From Pseudoips prasinana (lineage: Eukaryota > Arthropoda > Insecta > Lepidoptera > Nolidae): a stretch of 64,000 bases of DNA. The notes beneath the pieces are model-generated. The model searched no databases and was not told where the DNA came from. It saw nothing but the letters and a program-made list of their open reading frames with translations. Location of the stretch: contig OX621252.1 in assembly GCA_951640165.1 (NCBI GenBank), positions 11,626,501 to 11,690,500 on the forward strand, written 5' to 3'. The position numbers were made by a program, and so were the translations under genes. Of this stretch, positions 10,675 to 21,075 are shown in pieces (the first letter of the stretch is position 1; each line of letters begins with the position of its first letter).

Positions 10675-10985
10675 ATAATAAATAAAAAAGGTTTTTATTC
10701 ACGTAGACTTTAAAAAAGCGCTTGTAAATAGTCAAAACATGTTTGTAGTAATACAGTTATTATTTCTAGTTACTTATTACAGATTAAATATCTGTAATAA
10801 GTAACTAGAAATAATAACTGTATTACTACAAACACGGTACACGGAATGTTAAAACATTTATACAATTCATTTTATTATAGTAGTGATATGTAGCTAGCTT
10901 GTATTAAGTTATTGTCAAGGAGATTATGTTTAGGTTTAATTATTGAAATTTATATTTTACTACATATGCACATGATACATATGTA
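10675..10985 (+). repeat. Unclassified dispersed repeat, copy 1, interrupted by a snap-back
   Basis: 'aaggtttttattcacgtaga', 'aaaaaagcgcttgtaaatag' and later 'agttattgtcaagga' with 'aggtttaattat' match the copy at 38697-38985 in the same order. In this copy the middle is occupied by a perfect inverted duplication (10741-10833). Confidence 0.6.
10741..10833. repeat. Perfect 44-bp inverted duplication, 5-nt loop
   Basis: Bases 10741-10784 are exactly reverse-complemented at 10790-10833 with loop 'taaat'. The left arm is repeat-family sequence ('tagtaata' and 'tatttctagtta' are also in the 38697 copy); the right arm is its mirror. Confidence 0.95.
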
Positions 10986-11374
10986 CATGAGTAAACCACT
11001 ATACTTTTAAGAGTTACCTGCATTTTTTGTAGTAATTTTATTTTTTTGTGCGATCACGTATTCACATTACATTGTTAACGAAAACCAATGTCAAAGCCAA
11101 TCTTTCTTCATGGCCACTGCAATATAAATAGGTTGATGGCATACAACAATGTATTGCAACGTTTAACATTATTATTTCTGATTGCCAGCACGTGTAACTT
11201 AATGTATACAAAAACATACATGCAAATAGTAGACTTGATGAATGTTATACTTTACGAGTGAGAGAACCATGCTACTACGTCCATATGCTTCAGCCCCAGT
11301 GACCGTAAATTTGATCCCCGGGTAGCGTTATAGGATAGCAACATTAAAGTCATGTAGAGTATAATATTGCTGTA

Positions 11375-11650
11375 TTGACGGCATAGATATCTACCAGAAA
11401 TAAAAGGAAAATCTACCAGAGAACGGGCAGCAGCGTCTCCCGTCTACTATGACCACCATACCACATAATAAAAAGTACTTACGACCATACTGACATCACC
11501 AACCCGTCTGCTAAGCGTAGCGGCTATAGCATATCCTTCCAAATGATCCATACACAACACAACCAAACACAACCCAAAAGATTTGTGTCCAACACTCCAT
11601 TAGACACAAATCTTTTGGGGAGGCATTTGTCCAGCAGTGGATGTCAAATA
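11375..11650 (+). mobile_element. Mini-RTE (5' and 3' ends fused), copy 1
   Basis: RTE 5' sequence ('agagaacgggcagcagcgtc', 'caacccgtctgctaagcg', 'atccttccaaatgatcc') is followed by RTE 3' sequence ('aaatcttttggggaggcatt', 'tgtccagcagtggatgtc'). The ~2.9-kb ORF is absent. The middle carries a 17-bp inverted repeat (11573-11589 / 11603-11619). Confidence 0.75.
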
Positions 11651-11727
11651 AGTTATTTTCCGCAAGTTTTTAGCCAATCCAGTTGTTCATCGTGATATCA
11701 ACTTACGAGTACATATAAGTCAAATTA

Positions 11728-12025
11728 TACCAATATTATAAATTCAAAAGTTTGTGAGTATAGATGTAGGGATGAGCCTTGAAAAGAGCCAATGTGCTTG
11801 ATGACTGAAGAGAGTTGAGGCAGTGGCCCTAATCCTCTAAAACTTATTTCACTTCAACCAACCTGATTATAGTCACATGACTCTGATTGCAGGTTAAAAA
11901 AAAAGATGTAGGGATGATTGTAACAGTTTCACGCAAAAACTATGAAATGTATTTTGATGTAATATTGTATTAATATAGCTTATATTATATCCGAATTATT
12001 AATTGATTGATTGAATGAAACAGCT
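11728..12025 (+). mobile_element. Helitron-like element with a nested retroposed insertion
   Basis: 'caatattataaattc', 'agtttgtgagtatagatgta' and 'tttcacgcaaaaactatg' through 'tatagcttatatt' and 'acagctagtt' match the common lepidopteran Lep1-type Helitron pattern. It is split by a 129-bp insertion at 11776-11904. Confidence 0.6.
11776..11904 (+). mobile_element. 129-bp retroposed insertion with poly(A) and 14-bp TSD
   Basis: The insert ends in A9 and is flanked by perfect direct repeats 'agatgtagggatga' (11762-11775 and 11904-11917; the first A is shared with the poly(A) run). Removing one repeat and the insert restores a contiguous Helitron. The insert has no tRNA-like boxes and matches no other repeat in the window. 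It may be a retrocopy of a cellular RNA or an unfamiliar SINE. Confidence 0.75.
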
Positions 12026-12089
12026 AGTTAGAATATATTTTAAAGTAAACTATTGATCCCCAAACTTTGCTGGATAGAAAAAGTCACAA

Positions 12090-12290
12090 GAACGTCAAAA
12101 AAAAAATATAAATATGAAAGTATGTATGCTTAGATGTTTGAATCACGCAAAAACTAAACTAAACTGCGATCGAGTTTTGATGTAATTGGCATTACCTCCA
12201 TTCCAAATTTCATTCATATATTTTTCCCTGAGTTAAACTACAATAAATTGCTAAATCGCACAGGGCGTAGCTCGTTAGACTAGCTAAATT
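12090..12290 (+). mobile_element. Decayed Helitron-like copy
   Basis: 'tatgaaagtatgtatgctta', 'atcacgcaaaaactaaac', 'cgagttttgatgtaat' and a terminal 'cacagggcgtagctcgtta' follow the order of Lep1-type elements but are strongly diverged. Confidence 0.45.
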
Positions 12291-12528
12291 AGGTATAAAG
12301 AGATAATGATTTTTGGTATACTTATTACAAGTATTAACATACATTACAAATATACAAAATCATTTTCTCTTTGTTATATGAGCTAGTCGTATTATATTTA
12401 TATTATTATCACATGTTTATTATCACAATTATTTATAATATATTATATAAGGGTATTTTAATATGAATACAACTTATAAAATTGGAATTGGCTACATGGA
12501 GAGAAATTTCCGCACAATCCTGGCATTC

Positions 12529-12595
12529 GCCAGCAAAACCGCCTTCTGCATACATGCAGAAGGCGGTTTTGCTGGCCGGAGAGTTACAACTCTCC
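12529..12595. repeat. Two adjacent perfect hairpins (23-bp and 8-bp arms)
   Basis: 12529-12551 is exactly mirrored at 12554-12576 across a 2-nt loop. Immediately after, 12578-12585 is mirrored at 12588-12595, also across 2 nt. The GC-rich arms stand out from AT-rich flanks. Confidence 0.95.
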
Positions 12596-12782
12596 AGCCA
12601 GATATCAAGCCCTAAACTTGCAAGGTTGATTTTCAGGGATTTAGGAATAACTCCATTTGTGGATATAACAATAGGTATGATCGCAGGTATTTCGGTTCTC
12701 CAAATATACATTATTTATATTATTATTTTTATATTTTTGTAAGGATCCCATATTTTGGTGAAAATAAAATACAGTCCATGTT

Positions 12783-12994
12783 ACTCGCTGATACTTTTAG
12801 TTTGTTTAACTCAAAATATCAGCGAGTTACATCGTTGATATTTTAAATCTCAAAAATGGGAAATTATAAATGTAATCGTCCGGCCGGTCTTGAATCTGCA
12901 CCATCTACCGATTCAGGGTGCCTACCCCGATTCGGTAGATGCATCTGCGTTAAGCTTTATTATTCTGCGTTTATGATTTCCTATTTTTGAGATT
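12783..12994. repeat. Compound inverted repeats
   Basis: 11-bp arms 12783-12793 / 12817-12827. Then 25-bp arms around 12846-12870 / 12970-12994 (about 2 mismatches) enclose 10-bp arms 12902-12911 / 12932-12941. It could be a small MITE of ~150 bp; no second copy in the window. Confidence 0.7.
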
Positions 12995-13208
12995 AGATAA
13001 ACGCTTTGCATTGCGAATAATACTATAAAATTCATATTTAACACTGATATTTTTAGTTTTCTAGTTTGCTTATACTCAAACTTTACTATACTCACTTTTA
13101 AAGAACCTATAGAATCAGAATCAGCGAGAATCATGTATTTCAATAAAATTATGTATTAAAATAATGTAAACCAAAATATTAAAATTTCCCAATTACCTAG
13201 TACACAAC

Positions 13209-13364
13209 ACCAAATAATGACTTACATTATTTGGTGCAAAGTAATTTAAAATACATATTTATCTTGCGGGGCCGGGGTGCGTCACTAGTTGTTATATTTC
13301 CTTTCATATAACAACTAGTGACGCACCCCGGCCCCGAAAGATAAATATGTATTTTAAATTACTT
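13209..13364. repeat. 59-bp-arm GC-rich hairpin plus a 12-bp hairpin
   Basis: 13239-13297 and 13306-13364 are reverse complements at 58 of 59 positions with an 8-nt loop; the inner 30 bp contain 'ggggccggggtgcgtcac'. Just upstream 'caccaaataatg' (13209) pairs with 'cattatttggtg' across 5 nt. Confidence 0.95.
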
Positions 13365-13527
13365 ATGATCAAATTTAGCAGTTATGAACCAAGGTATGGA
13401 GACCCCTTGCCTATGTACTATTACTTAGTAATATAAATTCAATCTGAAGATGATGTCATGTGGGAGATGTGTGAACGTGCGTTCTTTTCTTCTAAAGCTT
13501 TGGCCTTTTGATTATTATGACCAATGA

Positions 13528-13565
13528 GTATGAGTATTTGATGGAGACACATCAAATACTCATAC
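13528..13565. repeat. Perfect 16-bp hairpin, 6-nt loop
   Basis: 13528-13543 is exactly mirrored at 13550-13565 (loop 'gagaca'). Confidence 0.9.
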
Positions 13566-13861
13566 AGTCTATAGCCAGCAATATATTAGCGGCATTTCTA
13601 ATAGGCAACATCATCATCAACAGCAAATAGTATTTTTTAACTTACCTTTAACCTGCTCAATCTATGAAAAATAGTTTGACGGCACATAAAAATTTGAACA
13701 TTACTTGAAAAATCATATATGTATGTGGGTGTGTGTTATTGTAAAAGCCCGTATATTGGTCGATCTTAGGATTTACTGACATGAGTTGGCGAAAGTAAGG
13801 ATTTATGTAAAAGGGACGGCTTTTTAGGGATTTTACCATTACAATTTAGTACAGGCTAGGT

Positions 13862-14769
13862 TTTATGTATACTTTATATAAATGACATATCACTAGTAAC
13901 TAATCATAAATGTATTTTATTCGCAGACGACATTTCAATCATTGTGACATCTCAAAAAAAGTACAAATCAATATCTGACCATGAACTGGACATTAATAAT
14001 AATATTTTTAACATTTTAGAATGGCTATCAGCCAATAAATTAAAAATTAATCAAACATCACAAATCGAATTACATACAATTTAATCAATCGAAACATAAA
14101 CAATACAATTTTCAACTTAATATTAACAGGGTAAAGGAAGTCTCACAAACAAAATTCTTGGGTCTACTTATAGATCAAGACTTAAACTGGAAAGCCCATG
14201 TTGAAAATTTGTGCAATAGGATAAATAAATTTGTTTACGCCCTTAGCCGAATAAAGAAGGTCACAAATAGAAAAACAGCAATAATGTCGTATCAGGCTTA
14301 TATAGAATCTATATTACGATATGGATTGATGCTTTGGGGTAACTGCACAGATAAGAATAGAGCGTTCATTGCACAGAAGAAATGTATAAGGGCAATTTGT
14401 GGAATCCGTCCTGACGAGTCATGTAGACCACTTTTTAAGAGTCTAGGCCTATTGCCACTACCTTGTATATACATTCACGAAATTTGTAATTTTGTTTATA
14501 GTAATAAAAAGTTATTTAAAAAAGCCTATGAAGTAAATACGAGGCAAAAAAGAAATGCAGACAGGCTTGTCATAAAAGATATACCTAAATCGGACAAGTA
14601 TGCGAAAAGTTGTCTTGTTATGTGTATACGAATATACAACAAAATACCAAAAGAACTTAAATTAATAAACAACCTAAATCTTTTTAAAAATAAACTGCAT
14701 AAATGGCTGAACAGACATAATTTCTATGACGTAAGAGAATTTTTAAGACATGAGTATACATCAAAATAA
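13862..14769 (+). pseudogene. CR1/jockey-like LINE reverse transcriptase, decayed
   Basis: The first part (13862-14083) reads 'NDISLVTNHKCILFADDISI' and 'LEWLSANKLKINQTSQ', the RT region around the FADD catalytic motif. It is followed by a stop at ~14082. A frameshifted continuation, 14158-14769 (203 codons), contains 'LGLLIDQDLNWKAHVENLCN', 'YGLMLWGNC' and 'QKKCIRAICGI', typical of the RT thumb and C-terminal region of CR1/jockey-type LINEs. The endonuclease and the fingers/palm upstream of FADD are missing (5' truncation). With truncation plus frameshift it cannot encode an active enzyme. Confidence 0.75.
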
Positions 14770-15029
14770 TATTCATTCAGAAATAATATTTATAAATTAA
14801 TTATATGTAATGTTATTAAATTTAGGAAAATTATTAGGTATAACTGTAATTGACATTTATTTTATTATTGGTTGTATTTGTAATATTGATATATTTTGCA
14901 TGCATTTTTACAAATAATTTGTATCGCTAAACATGTGGACACTTATTATTATAGAACACTGTACCCAACATCTTAATACCATGTTTATTGCAAATAAAGG
15001 ACTTGTCTTGTCTTGTCTTGTCTTGTCTT
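14770..15029 (+). mobile_element. LINE 3' UTR ending in a (CTTGT)n tail
   Basis: AT-rich sequence after the RT stop runs to 'aataaaggacttgtcttgtc' and a run of about five CTTGT repeats at 15001-15029. Short tandem 3' tails instead of poly(A) are characteristic of CR1-like LINEs. Confidence 0.65.
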
Positions 15030-16022
15030 TACCACCGACTGGTGGTAAATGTTGGTTTGGGGATAAAACAATGAGTTTTTCTTAATTATTTATTTGGATT
15101 TACTATTATACAAACCTTAGATATTTTTATATAGATATCCACAGACAATTAACCAATTGTTGTTATATAATAGGTAGGGTAAAAAACATTTTTAGTGCTA
15201 TTGTGGCAGTGCAAAGTAATCCTGATAACTTGCAGTTCTTGAAATTCAATTTTGCTTTTGTTCTTATTATCTGGACACATTCCATCTTCTCTGGTATTTG
15301 ATTTTGTTTTGTACAGTATCTGAGCATATCCAAACGTGCGAGCCGCCTGTCAATCGTCTGTCTGACATTCGTAAAAAATTGAATAACGAACGGTGAGGTT
15401 GTACTGCTGTCATTAGCCTGGAGCTACTTGAAGTATGCTTAGTGACTTTTGGAATTGGTGAAACAATTACTACTACATTTTTTTTGTTTTAATTCAGTTT
15501 TACGGCTCCGGCGTCTTCGGCCTTATGAGCCTTCCGTAAAATATATTATTATTTCATTTATTTTCGTCATATCAAGTAAAGTCCGTCACAGTCAAGTCAT
15601 ACGTGGACTAGGTGACGAAGATGACTCGTCGTACCTCAGTAAAGCAGCGGAGACTTTACTAGAGGCTTATATGGAGTTTTAGATTCAACACAGAAAATCG
15701 CAATTCATGGCAATATGGCACTTTCCTCCACTTGTGTACGTTGTCCATGATGTTATGTAACCATATTTACACATAAAATCTTGAATTTACACCAGTTTTT
15801 GAAAATGAAACAATGCCCTGATGCGTCTTTTTCCGCGTTGGCGCCAAAACTCATTACTACTACATATAATCGTGTATGGCCATAAACGTTAAGTATGTTT
15901 ATTTATAAGCTGTGAAAAGGGCATAACGCTTGCAGTATTTCAAGGTAAGTTATTCTGTGTGTTATTTATACGTAGGTTAAGTTAGGTTTTATTAGCTCCC
16001 CGCATCGGGGACAGTTATTTAG
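15030..16022. other. Unassigned stretch
   Basis: A 77-codon plus-strand frame (15449-15682) ends in 'DEDDSSYLSKAAETLLEAY' but no family is recognised and no repeat similarity is seen. It could be an exon or chance. Confidence 0.3.
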
Positions 16023-16733
16023 TTAGTCTAAGAGACTTTCTTTTGCTTGAGTTACGTTTTCTGTCTCTGAATTGCTATGACTCTGAATCGTTATATTGGT
16101 AACATATTGGTCTCCGGTTACATCCATTTCATTTTCCTTTGTTTTGAACCTCACATTGTCACTGTTTGTATCCTCTGATTTATTTTCAACAACGTTATAT
16201 TCCTTGTCCTGCATAAATAGATATATGTTAAAATTTATTTGTGAATGCGACAGATTCTCTATATCTTCTACAGATCTTAATAGTCCAATTATATCTTTAG
16301 GAATTACTGACGTTGCAATGCTCTTTTTCATTGGAGAACAAAACATTGCTTCGTATCATTTAATTCATTTATTTATTTATACCACATACACTACTCCCGT
16401 AATATTGTCTATCTTTCATGGTCTGGAGGAATTTCAAGCCATTTGTCCACTCTGACAACTGATTGGTTTTCATTGGACTTACTGAACAAATTTTTTATGA
16501 TATGATTGACACGCTCCACTGATCCTGGACTCGGGCTATGTCCTGGCTCTCCATGTACGATTTTAACATCAAAAAGCCTTGTTTATACCGTCAAAACAGT
16601 CATGGGGAATACGGTATCTATAAATAGACCAAACACTTCGGGTCATATACAGGTCTACTTTGAGAGGAGAACAATAAGAAAAGTTGATCTGGGCTATGAC
16701 TGGGTTAGCATTGCTATAGAAACCTTATGCTAG
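16023..16733 (-). pseudogene. Decayed KRBA2-like integrase-domain gene
   Basis: On the minus strand 16570-16489 reads 'VHGEPGHSPSPGSVERVN', matching the block around the catalytic Glu of retroviral-type integrase cores in KRBA2/GIN-like proteins ('vHGkPrHsqsqGSVERaN'). Farther downstream the open frame 16346-16023 (107 codons), read from a few codons before its ATG, starts 'YEAMFCSPMKKSIATSVIPK' and continues 'DIIGLLRSVEDIENL'. This resembles the 'YealFG.p.kvGl.ss.lP' segment that follows the integrase core in the same proteins. Stops interrupt the first part, and the region where the second catalytic Asp (SDNG) should be is not preserved. It is a remnant of a transposon or a transposon-derived gene. 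Recognition is by recalled motif only. Confidence 0.55.
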
Positions 16734-18139
16734 TTAAATTTGTTGTGAGAATATTTTATTGTTAACATAATATTAGTTGTATCATCTATCTCTTTTGTTT
16801 ATAAAGACTTCACCAGAAAGAACTTTCGTATCGCGGGATACTTTACAAACATGCTATTTACGGACATAAAACGCACCCAAAAACTATATATGGTTCCCGT
16901 AAATAGTTTTCTTACGTGAGGACTGAACCTGAAACACGGGGCCGCTGAAGCAGTAGTGAAGTGACTATATGTCACGCAGGAAATATCTATATCAGTAAAT
17001 AGATATACATAATAACTCGATTTCCAGCTTATCCTCACCAATTGTCCTGCTGGTATTTCCTATTTAAGTCTATCTAATTACTAGATGATGTAACAAAATT
17101 AGAGTATATATATCTTAAATACAATTTCATCTTTAAGTAGACAAAATAAGGCACAATTTTCTCCAATACGGCAGTGTTATGCTAGAAAGTTCAGCACCCT
17201 AAATGGTTCTGTAATGAGGTTAGTTCATTAATGTTTTGTGTTAATTCGGATAAGCGTAGAATGGTTAGTGTTTTATTATCTTTTTGCTAAAATTAAGATA
17301 AAATGAAGCCAGATAATTGCGTAAAGAAAATACCGAGTAAGTAAATGATTAAACGAATAGAAGGAAAATACATTTGTAGATATAGATAAAAAAACAACAA
17401 GTTATTATCATATCGGTGCTTATCGCACGCAATCTGTCCATCACTGATAAATAACACACAGTAATACCGTTTGTTCTTCGATAGAGGCAGACATAAACAA
17501 ATATTCTTGCCTGCACGTTGAATATTTTTTTAGAATGGCAACTGTGACGAGTCTCATATGCGCTGGCGCAACACTGAATGCTACTGCATTTGATGTGAGC
17601 GAATTGCGAGCATTGAAGGTTGATTCCGTTTGAATTTAAAGTATGCGCCGCGTGTTTGGTGGATGTTCTACTTTATTTATTTTATGAATTGTTCGAAGTG
17701 TAATAGTAGTGGTGTTTTTGTGATCTGAGCGTGAATTGATAATAGTGAATTGATGTCGAATAAAAAGTTAATCTATTCTCCTTGCCCGATTACTCACGCC
17801 TAGTTTTCCGACCATTTGATTCTTGACTTTATGGATCTACCTACGAATAATGACAGGGAGCCTTAATATTTCTTTATCAAATTAACATAATAATTAAACG
17901 TGTGTGTTTACTACTCCAGCAACCGTCTTTGGAAGATATAAAATGTGGCCAAAAGAGATATGGCAAAAATGATAAATTGTATTAAAGAACTAATAATAAT
18001 ATTACGTAATTTTAAAATATTATGTAAAGTTTTGTAATTTAACTCCCACAAGCAAAAATCGTTATTTTCGTCATGCTTGGCATTATTGTTATTCATTTGT
18101 TAAATAGTCATACAGGGAGATTGACGCTCATAGCCAGAT
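16734..18139. other. Unassigned stretch
   Basis: No recognised gene or repeat. Around 17,500-17,770 the sequence is less AT-rich and non-repetitive, including a 33-codon frame from ATG 17535. A host 5' UTR or promoter there cannot be excluded but nothing specific supports it. Confidence 0.3.
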
Positions 18140-18360
18140 TCGTTTACCAGTCCGTAAGTGATTGGCGAGGTTAAGCTGCTAGGCTCGCGGTCGGTGCATA
18201 GATGGGTGACCGCCATAGTGGTTTAGTTCTTGAGCGTCTCCGCGCTTCGGAAGGCACGTAAAGCTGTCGGTCCCGGTTATTGCCATCAGGCAACAGTCGT
18301 TTAGCCATGTTGTTGAAGCCGCCCATTAGGCCTCTAGCGTAATGTGCGGCTTGTAATTAA
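18140..18360 (+). mobile_element. 5S rRNA-derived SINE
   Basis: The head contains 'gaggttaagctgctaggctc' and 'cggtcggtgcatagatgggt' followed by 'gaccgcc'. This matches the 3' half of 5S rRNA (GAAGTTAAGC ... GGTCAGTACTTGGATGGGTG ACCGCC), including the internal C-box promoter region. The body 'ccgcgcttcggaaggcacgt' is the module also seen in the tRNA-headed SINE at 56943-57300. The tail is 'aattaagtaaaaaa'. The 5' half of 5S is missing, so it is not a 5S gene. It abuts the next repeat. Confidence 0.75.
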
Positions 18361-18367
18361 GTAAAAA

Positions 18368-18652
18368 AACCGGCCAAGTGCGAGTCGGACTCACGCACGA
18401 AGGGTTCCGTACCGTTATCTATAAAAACGAGCAGAAAATTCACGTTTGTTGTATGGGAGCCCCCTTAAATATTAATTTTAGTATGTTTTTTAGTATTTGT
18501 TGCTATAGCGGCAACAGAAATACATCATCTGTGAAAATTTCAATTCTCTTACTATCACGGTTCATGAGATACAGCCTGGTGACAGACGGACAGACAGCTA
18601 ATTCTTAGTAATAGGGTCGCGTTCTACCCTTTGGGTACGGAATCCTAAAAAA
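18368..18652 (+). mobile_element. 'ccggccaagtgcgagtcgg' dispersed repeat, copy 1
   Basis: Begins 'aaccggccaagtgcgagtcg', has 'gttgtatgggagccccctta' and 'gacagacggacagacagc', and ends 'ccctttgggtacggaatcct'. Other copies: 21629 (+, long), 58165 (-), 61259 (+). Non-coding; widespread in Lepidoptera; its class is not resolved here. Confidence 0.7.
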
Positions 18653-19032
18653 AACATAAAATTTAAGTGTAGTCATCAGTGTAGATACAACCTTATTTGG
18701 CAGTTTAAGCACAAAAAATATAGACTTATTTCGTCCCACAAATAACCTGTGACCTCTATGTGTTTCATCCGCTCCGAGGCAAACAAATGTACTTGTACCT
18801 CACATTAACGCGCGTCTAGACCCCGGTGTTAACCTTACGCAGTCACGAGAATGTCCAAAGGAAATTAGTTCCCAGTGACTCGGGAAAATAGGGATCCCTT
18901 TTATGGAAGCCAAGCACATATAGAGTTTACCGCTTGGAAGTACGGTTCGGCTACATTAGGGTACGACATATACCTAGCTATTTAGCTTTTCTACGTAAAA
19001 AGTAACTTTGAGAGTCGCAGGTTATAAGTACT

Positions 19033-19220
19033 GCACGTGTGGTGTAGCGGCTAAGACAGTCACCCTAGCGCTTAGTGTTCCGGGTTCGAATCCTGCGCCG
19101 GACAACTATTTGTGTGGCCCATAAATAGTTGTTCTGAGTATGGATGTAATTTGTGTCCGTCTAATTATATGTTTGTAAAGCACCCTGCGACACAGTGCGG
19201 GCGTGGTCTTTAAAAAAAAA
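19033..19220 (+). mobile_element. tRNA-derived SINE (class A), near complete
   Basis: Head 'gcacgtgtggtgtagcggct' with B-box 'gggttcgaatcctgcgccgg', body 'aaatagttgttctgagtatg', end 'gtgcgggcgtggtcttt' and A9 tail. The complete minus-strand relative is 36372-36572. Confidence 0.8.
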
Positions 19221-19337
19221 GGTAAGAGATTAATGAAAACATTTTAAATCAGAATCCTTATTAAATCTAATTAATTATAACTGTTTTGTACACTCCGTCT
19301 TCAAAATGTCTTTATACAAACCGATTTCATAATTATA

Positions 19338-19845
19338 TCAGCTGAAAGACGCTTACTGCTGCAAATCTCCACAATTGCCGGTCTTGCACTACCTGCATCG
19401 AGCGGCTTCCTACGACCGTCACACTATCATCGGTCCATTTTGTAGCGGGCTGCCCACGCTGCGTTTTCTTTTTTTTTTTATTGCATTAGGAAGCAGACGA
19501 GCTAGTGGCCCACCTGATGGTAAGTGCCAGGGGGCACAGCAAACCGCTGCCTACCGTGATGTTAGTACTCTTTTTAAACCTCGATTGAAGAAGGACATGT
19601 CGTAGCGCTGGGGAAACACGGCTTCTTCCGGTTAGTGGTCGCTACTCGAGAACGTTTTTGTCCCAGCGGCGGTCTATTCTACGCTAGCTATATGCCTGCC
19701 CACTGCCATTTCAGCTTGCTATTCTTCGGGCTATGTCGGTTACTCTGGTTTGCCTGCAGATCTCAACATTTCTGCTTATATCCCTTGCCTAGCCATTGCT
19801 CTTTAGGAGACCCTGAGCCGTCTTATAAGGGACTAAAAAAATATG
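19338..19845 (-). mobile_element. RTE LINE 3' fragment split by a retroposed insertion
   Basis: Minus-strand RTE C-terminal coding sequence runs 'atatcagctgaaagacgctt' through 'cccacgctgcgttttctt' and resumes at ~19621 'cttcttccggttagtggtcg'. Between them (~19463-19615) lies a segment starting with a T-run, 'attgcattaggaagcagacg', 'gtggcccacctgatggtaag'. It is related to the element at 20338. Confidence 0.7.
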
Positions 19846-19975
19846 ATTTAAATCTAATTACTATAGCAATTGCAAAAGTACTACGTATCAAATACTTAAT
19901 GATATTTGAAAGTTTGTTCTTAAACAACTGAAATAATAAAGAAAGACGCACAGTAGAATTATGTGGTTATAAAGT

Positions 19976-20182
19976 GACTGCAGGTGTTGGTAAGGTAACC
20001 TCCATACAACCACCTCTATGGCCTCATGTTTTGGGTTCAAACCCCGAACAGCACCACTATTTGTGAGATAAAAGCTTATTCTGAGTGTGGTTGTATTTTA
20101 TGTCCGTGAATTTCATGTTTCTTTAAGTACCCGCAGTACAGAGATTTGTTGCATTAGTGCGGGCGTTGTCTTTGTGATCTTA
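19976..20182 (+). mobile_element. Diverged class A SINE
   Basis: 'tgggttcaaaccccgaacag' B-box, 'ctatttgtgagataaaagct', 'tattctgagtgtggttgtat' and end 'agtgcgggcgttgtctttgt' follow class A order. Confidence 0.65.
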
Positions 20183-20337
20183 TAAACAATTAATCGATCG
20201 AACACGACGAAACGGCATGAGACGATATGCGGGTCGCATCGCCCTGCATGTCTACCACAAGCTCACGTAGTTTACTATCTGAATGATGCTTGCAGTTTTC
20301 CAGTACACTCACTAGCACCGCCCCTGCCGGAAACTTC

Positions 20338-20590
20338 AATTTTTTTTATATGAAATGGTGACAAACTATCAAGTGGGTCACCTGATGGTAAGTGATCACC
20401 GCCGCCCATGAACATTTCTTCTCTTTCTCTTCACTTTCCCCATCCCAATGAGCTCTGGGGAACTTACTCACACTCGGAAACACAACTTTAAAATTATTAA
20501 TGTTATTATTAAGGAATGTCTTCTGTAAGGTGGAGGTACTTCCCCAGTCGGGCTGCTCTTTGAGCGAATGAACGCTATGCCCTACCTCTC
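20338..20590 (-). mobile_element. Dispersed repeat ('aggccggcaacgcac' family), second copy
   Basis: 'aagtgggtcacctgatggta' then 'gtgatcaccgccgcccatg', 'aaggaatgtcttctgtaagg' and 'gaggtacttccccagtcggg' are the reverse complement of blocks in 9632-9958. The leading T8 (20340) marks its A-tail on the minus strand. Confidence 0.6.
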
Positions 20591-20944
20591 TTCTTCAATG
20601 AGCTTAAAATGTCTTTACTAAAAAACGGTACGTTTCATCGAGTAAGTAAACTATATGGAGTCGTGGTAGAGGTACTAAAGATGATTTTCTGAAGAGATTC
20701 AAACTGCCGAGACTCATATAAAATTATTTGTTAGTTACAATTTACAGTTTTCCATATGTTAGCTTCTTACGTCAGTTTTAATTAAACAAGTGATTTTATT
20801 TGCCTAATCTAATATCTAAAATCTTTGCATAATATAATTACAACGCATTCAGTCTCACAAAATGACAATCGAAATAAGATGACCACCTTTTTAAAATTGA
20901 ATAAATACATAACACGACTGTATGTCACAGTCATCGTTTTTTCT

Positions 20945-21075
20945 TCCATCATCATCATCATCATCAGATATCGTCAACTACTGGACTTAGGCCTCCCCTA
21001 AAGGTTTCTGTAACTTTCCATTTGGATGGGTTTGCCATTTTTCCTTTATTATACCAAAACCTGATGTATGATGAT
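20945..21075 (-). mobile_element. RTE-like 3' end with (ATC)n tail
   Basis: 'atcatcatcatcatcatcag' followed by 'ctactggacttaggcctccc' is the reverse of the usual lepidopteran RTE 3' terminus, in a different subfamily from the intact copy. Confidence 0.6.

Noticed and set aside
12529..12576. microRNA precursor
   Set aside because: A perfectly paired 23-bp stem with a 2-nt loop is unlike animal pre-miRNAs, which have mismatches and larger loops.
18150..18225. Functional 5S rRNA gene
   Set aside because: Only the 3' half of 5S is represented and it is followed by a SINE body and A-rich tail.
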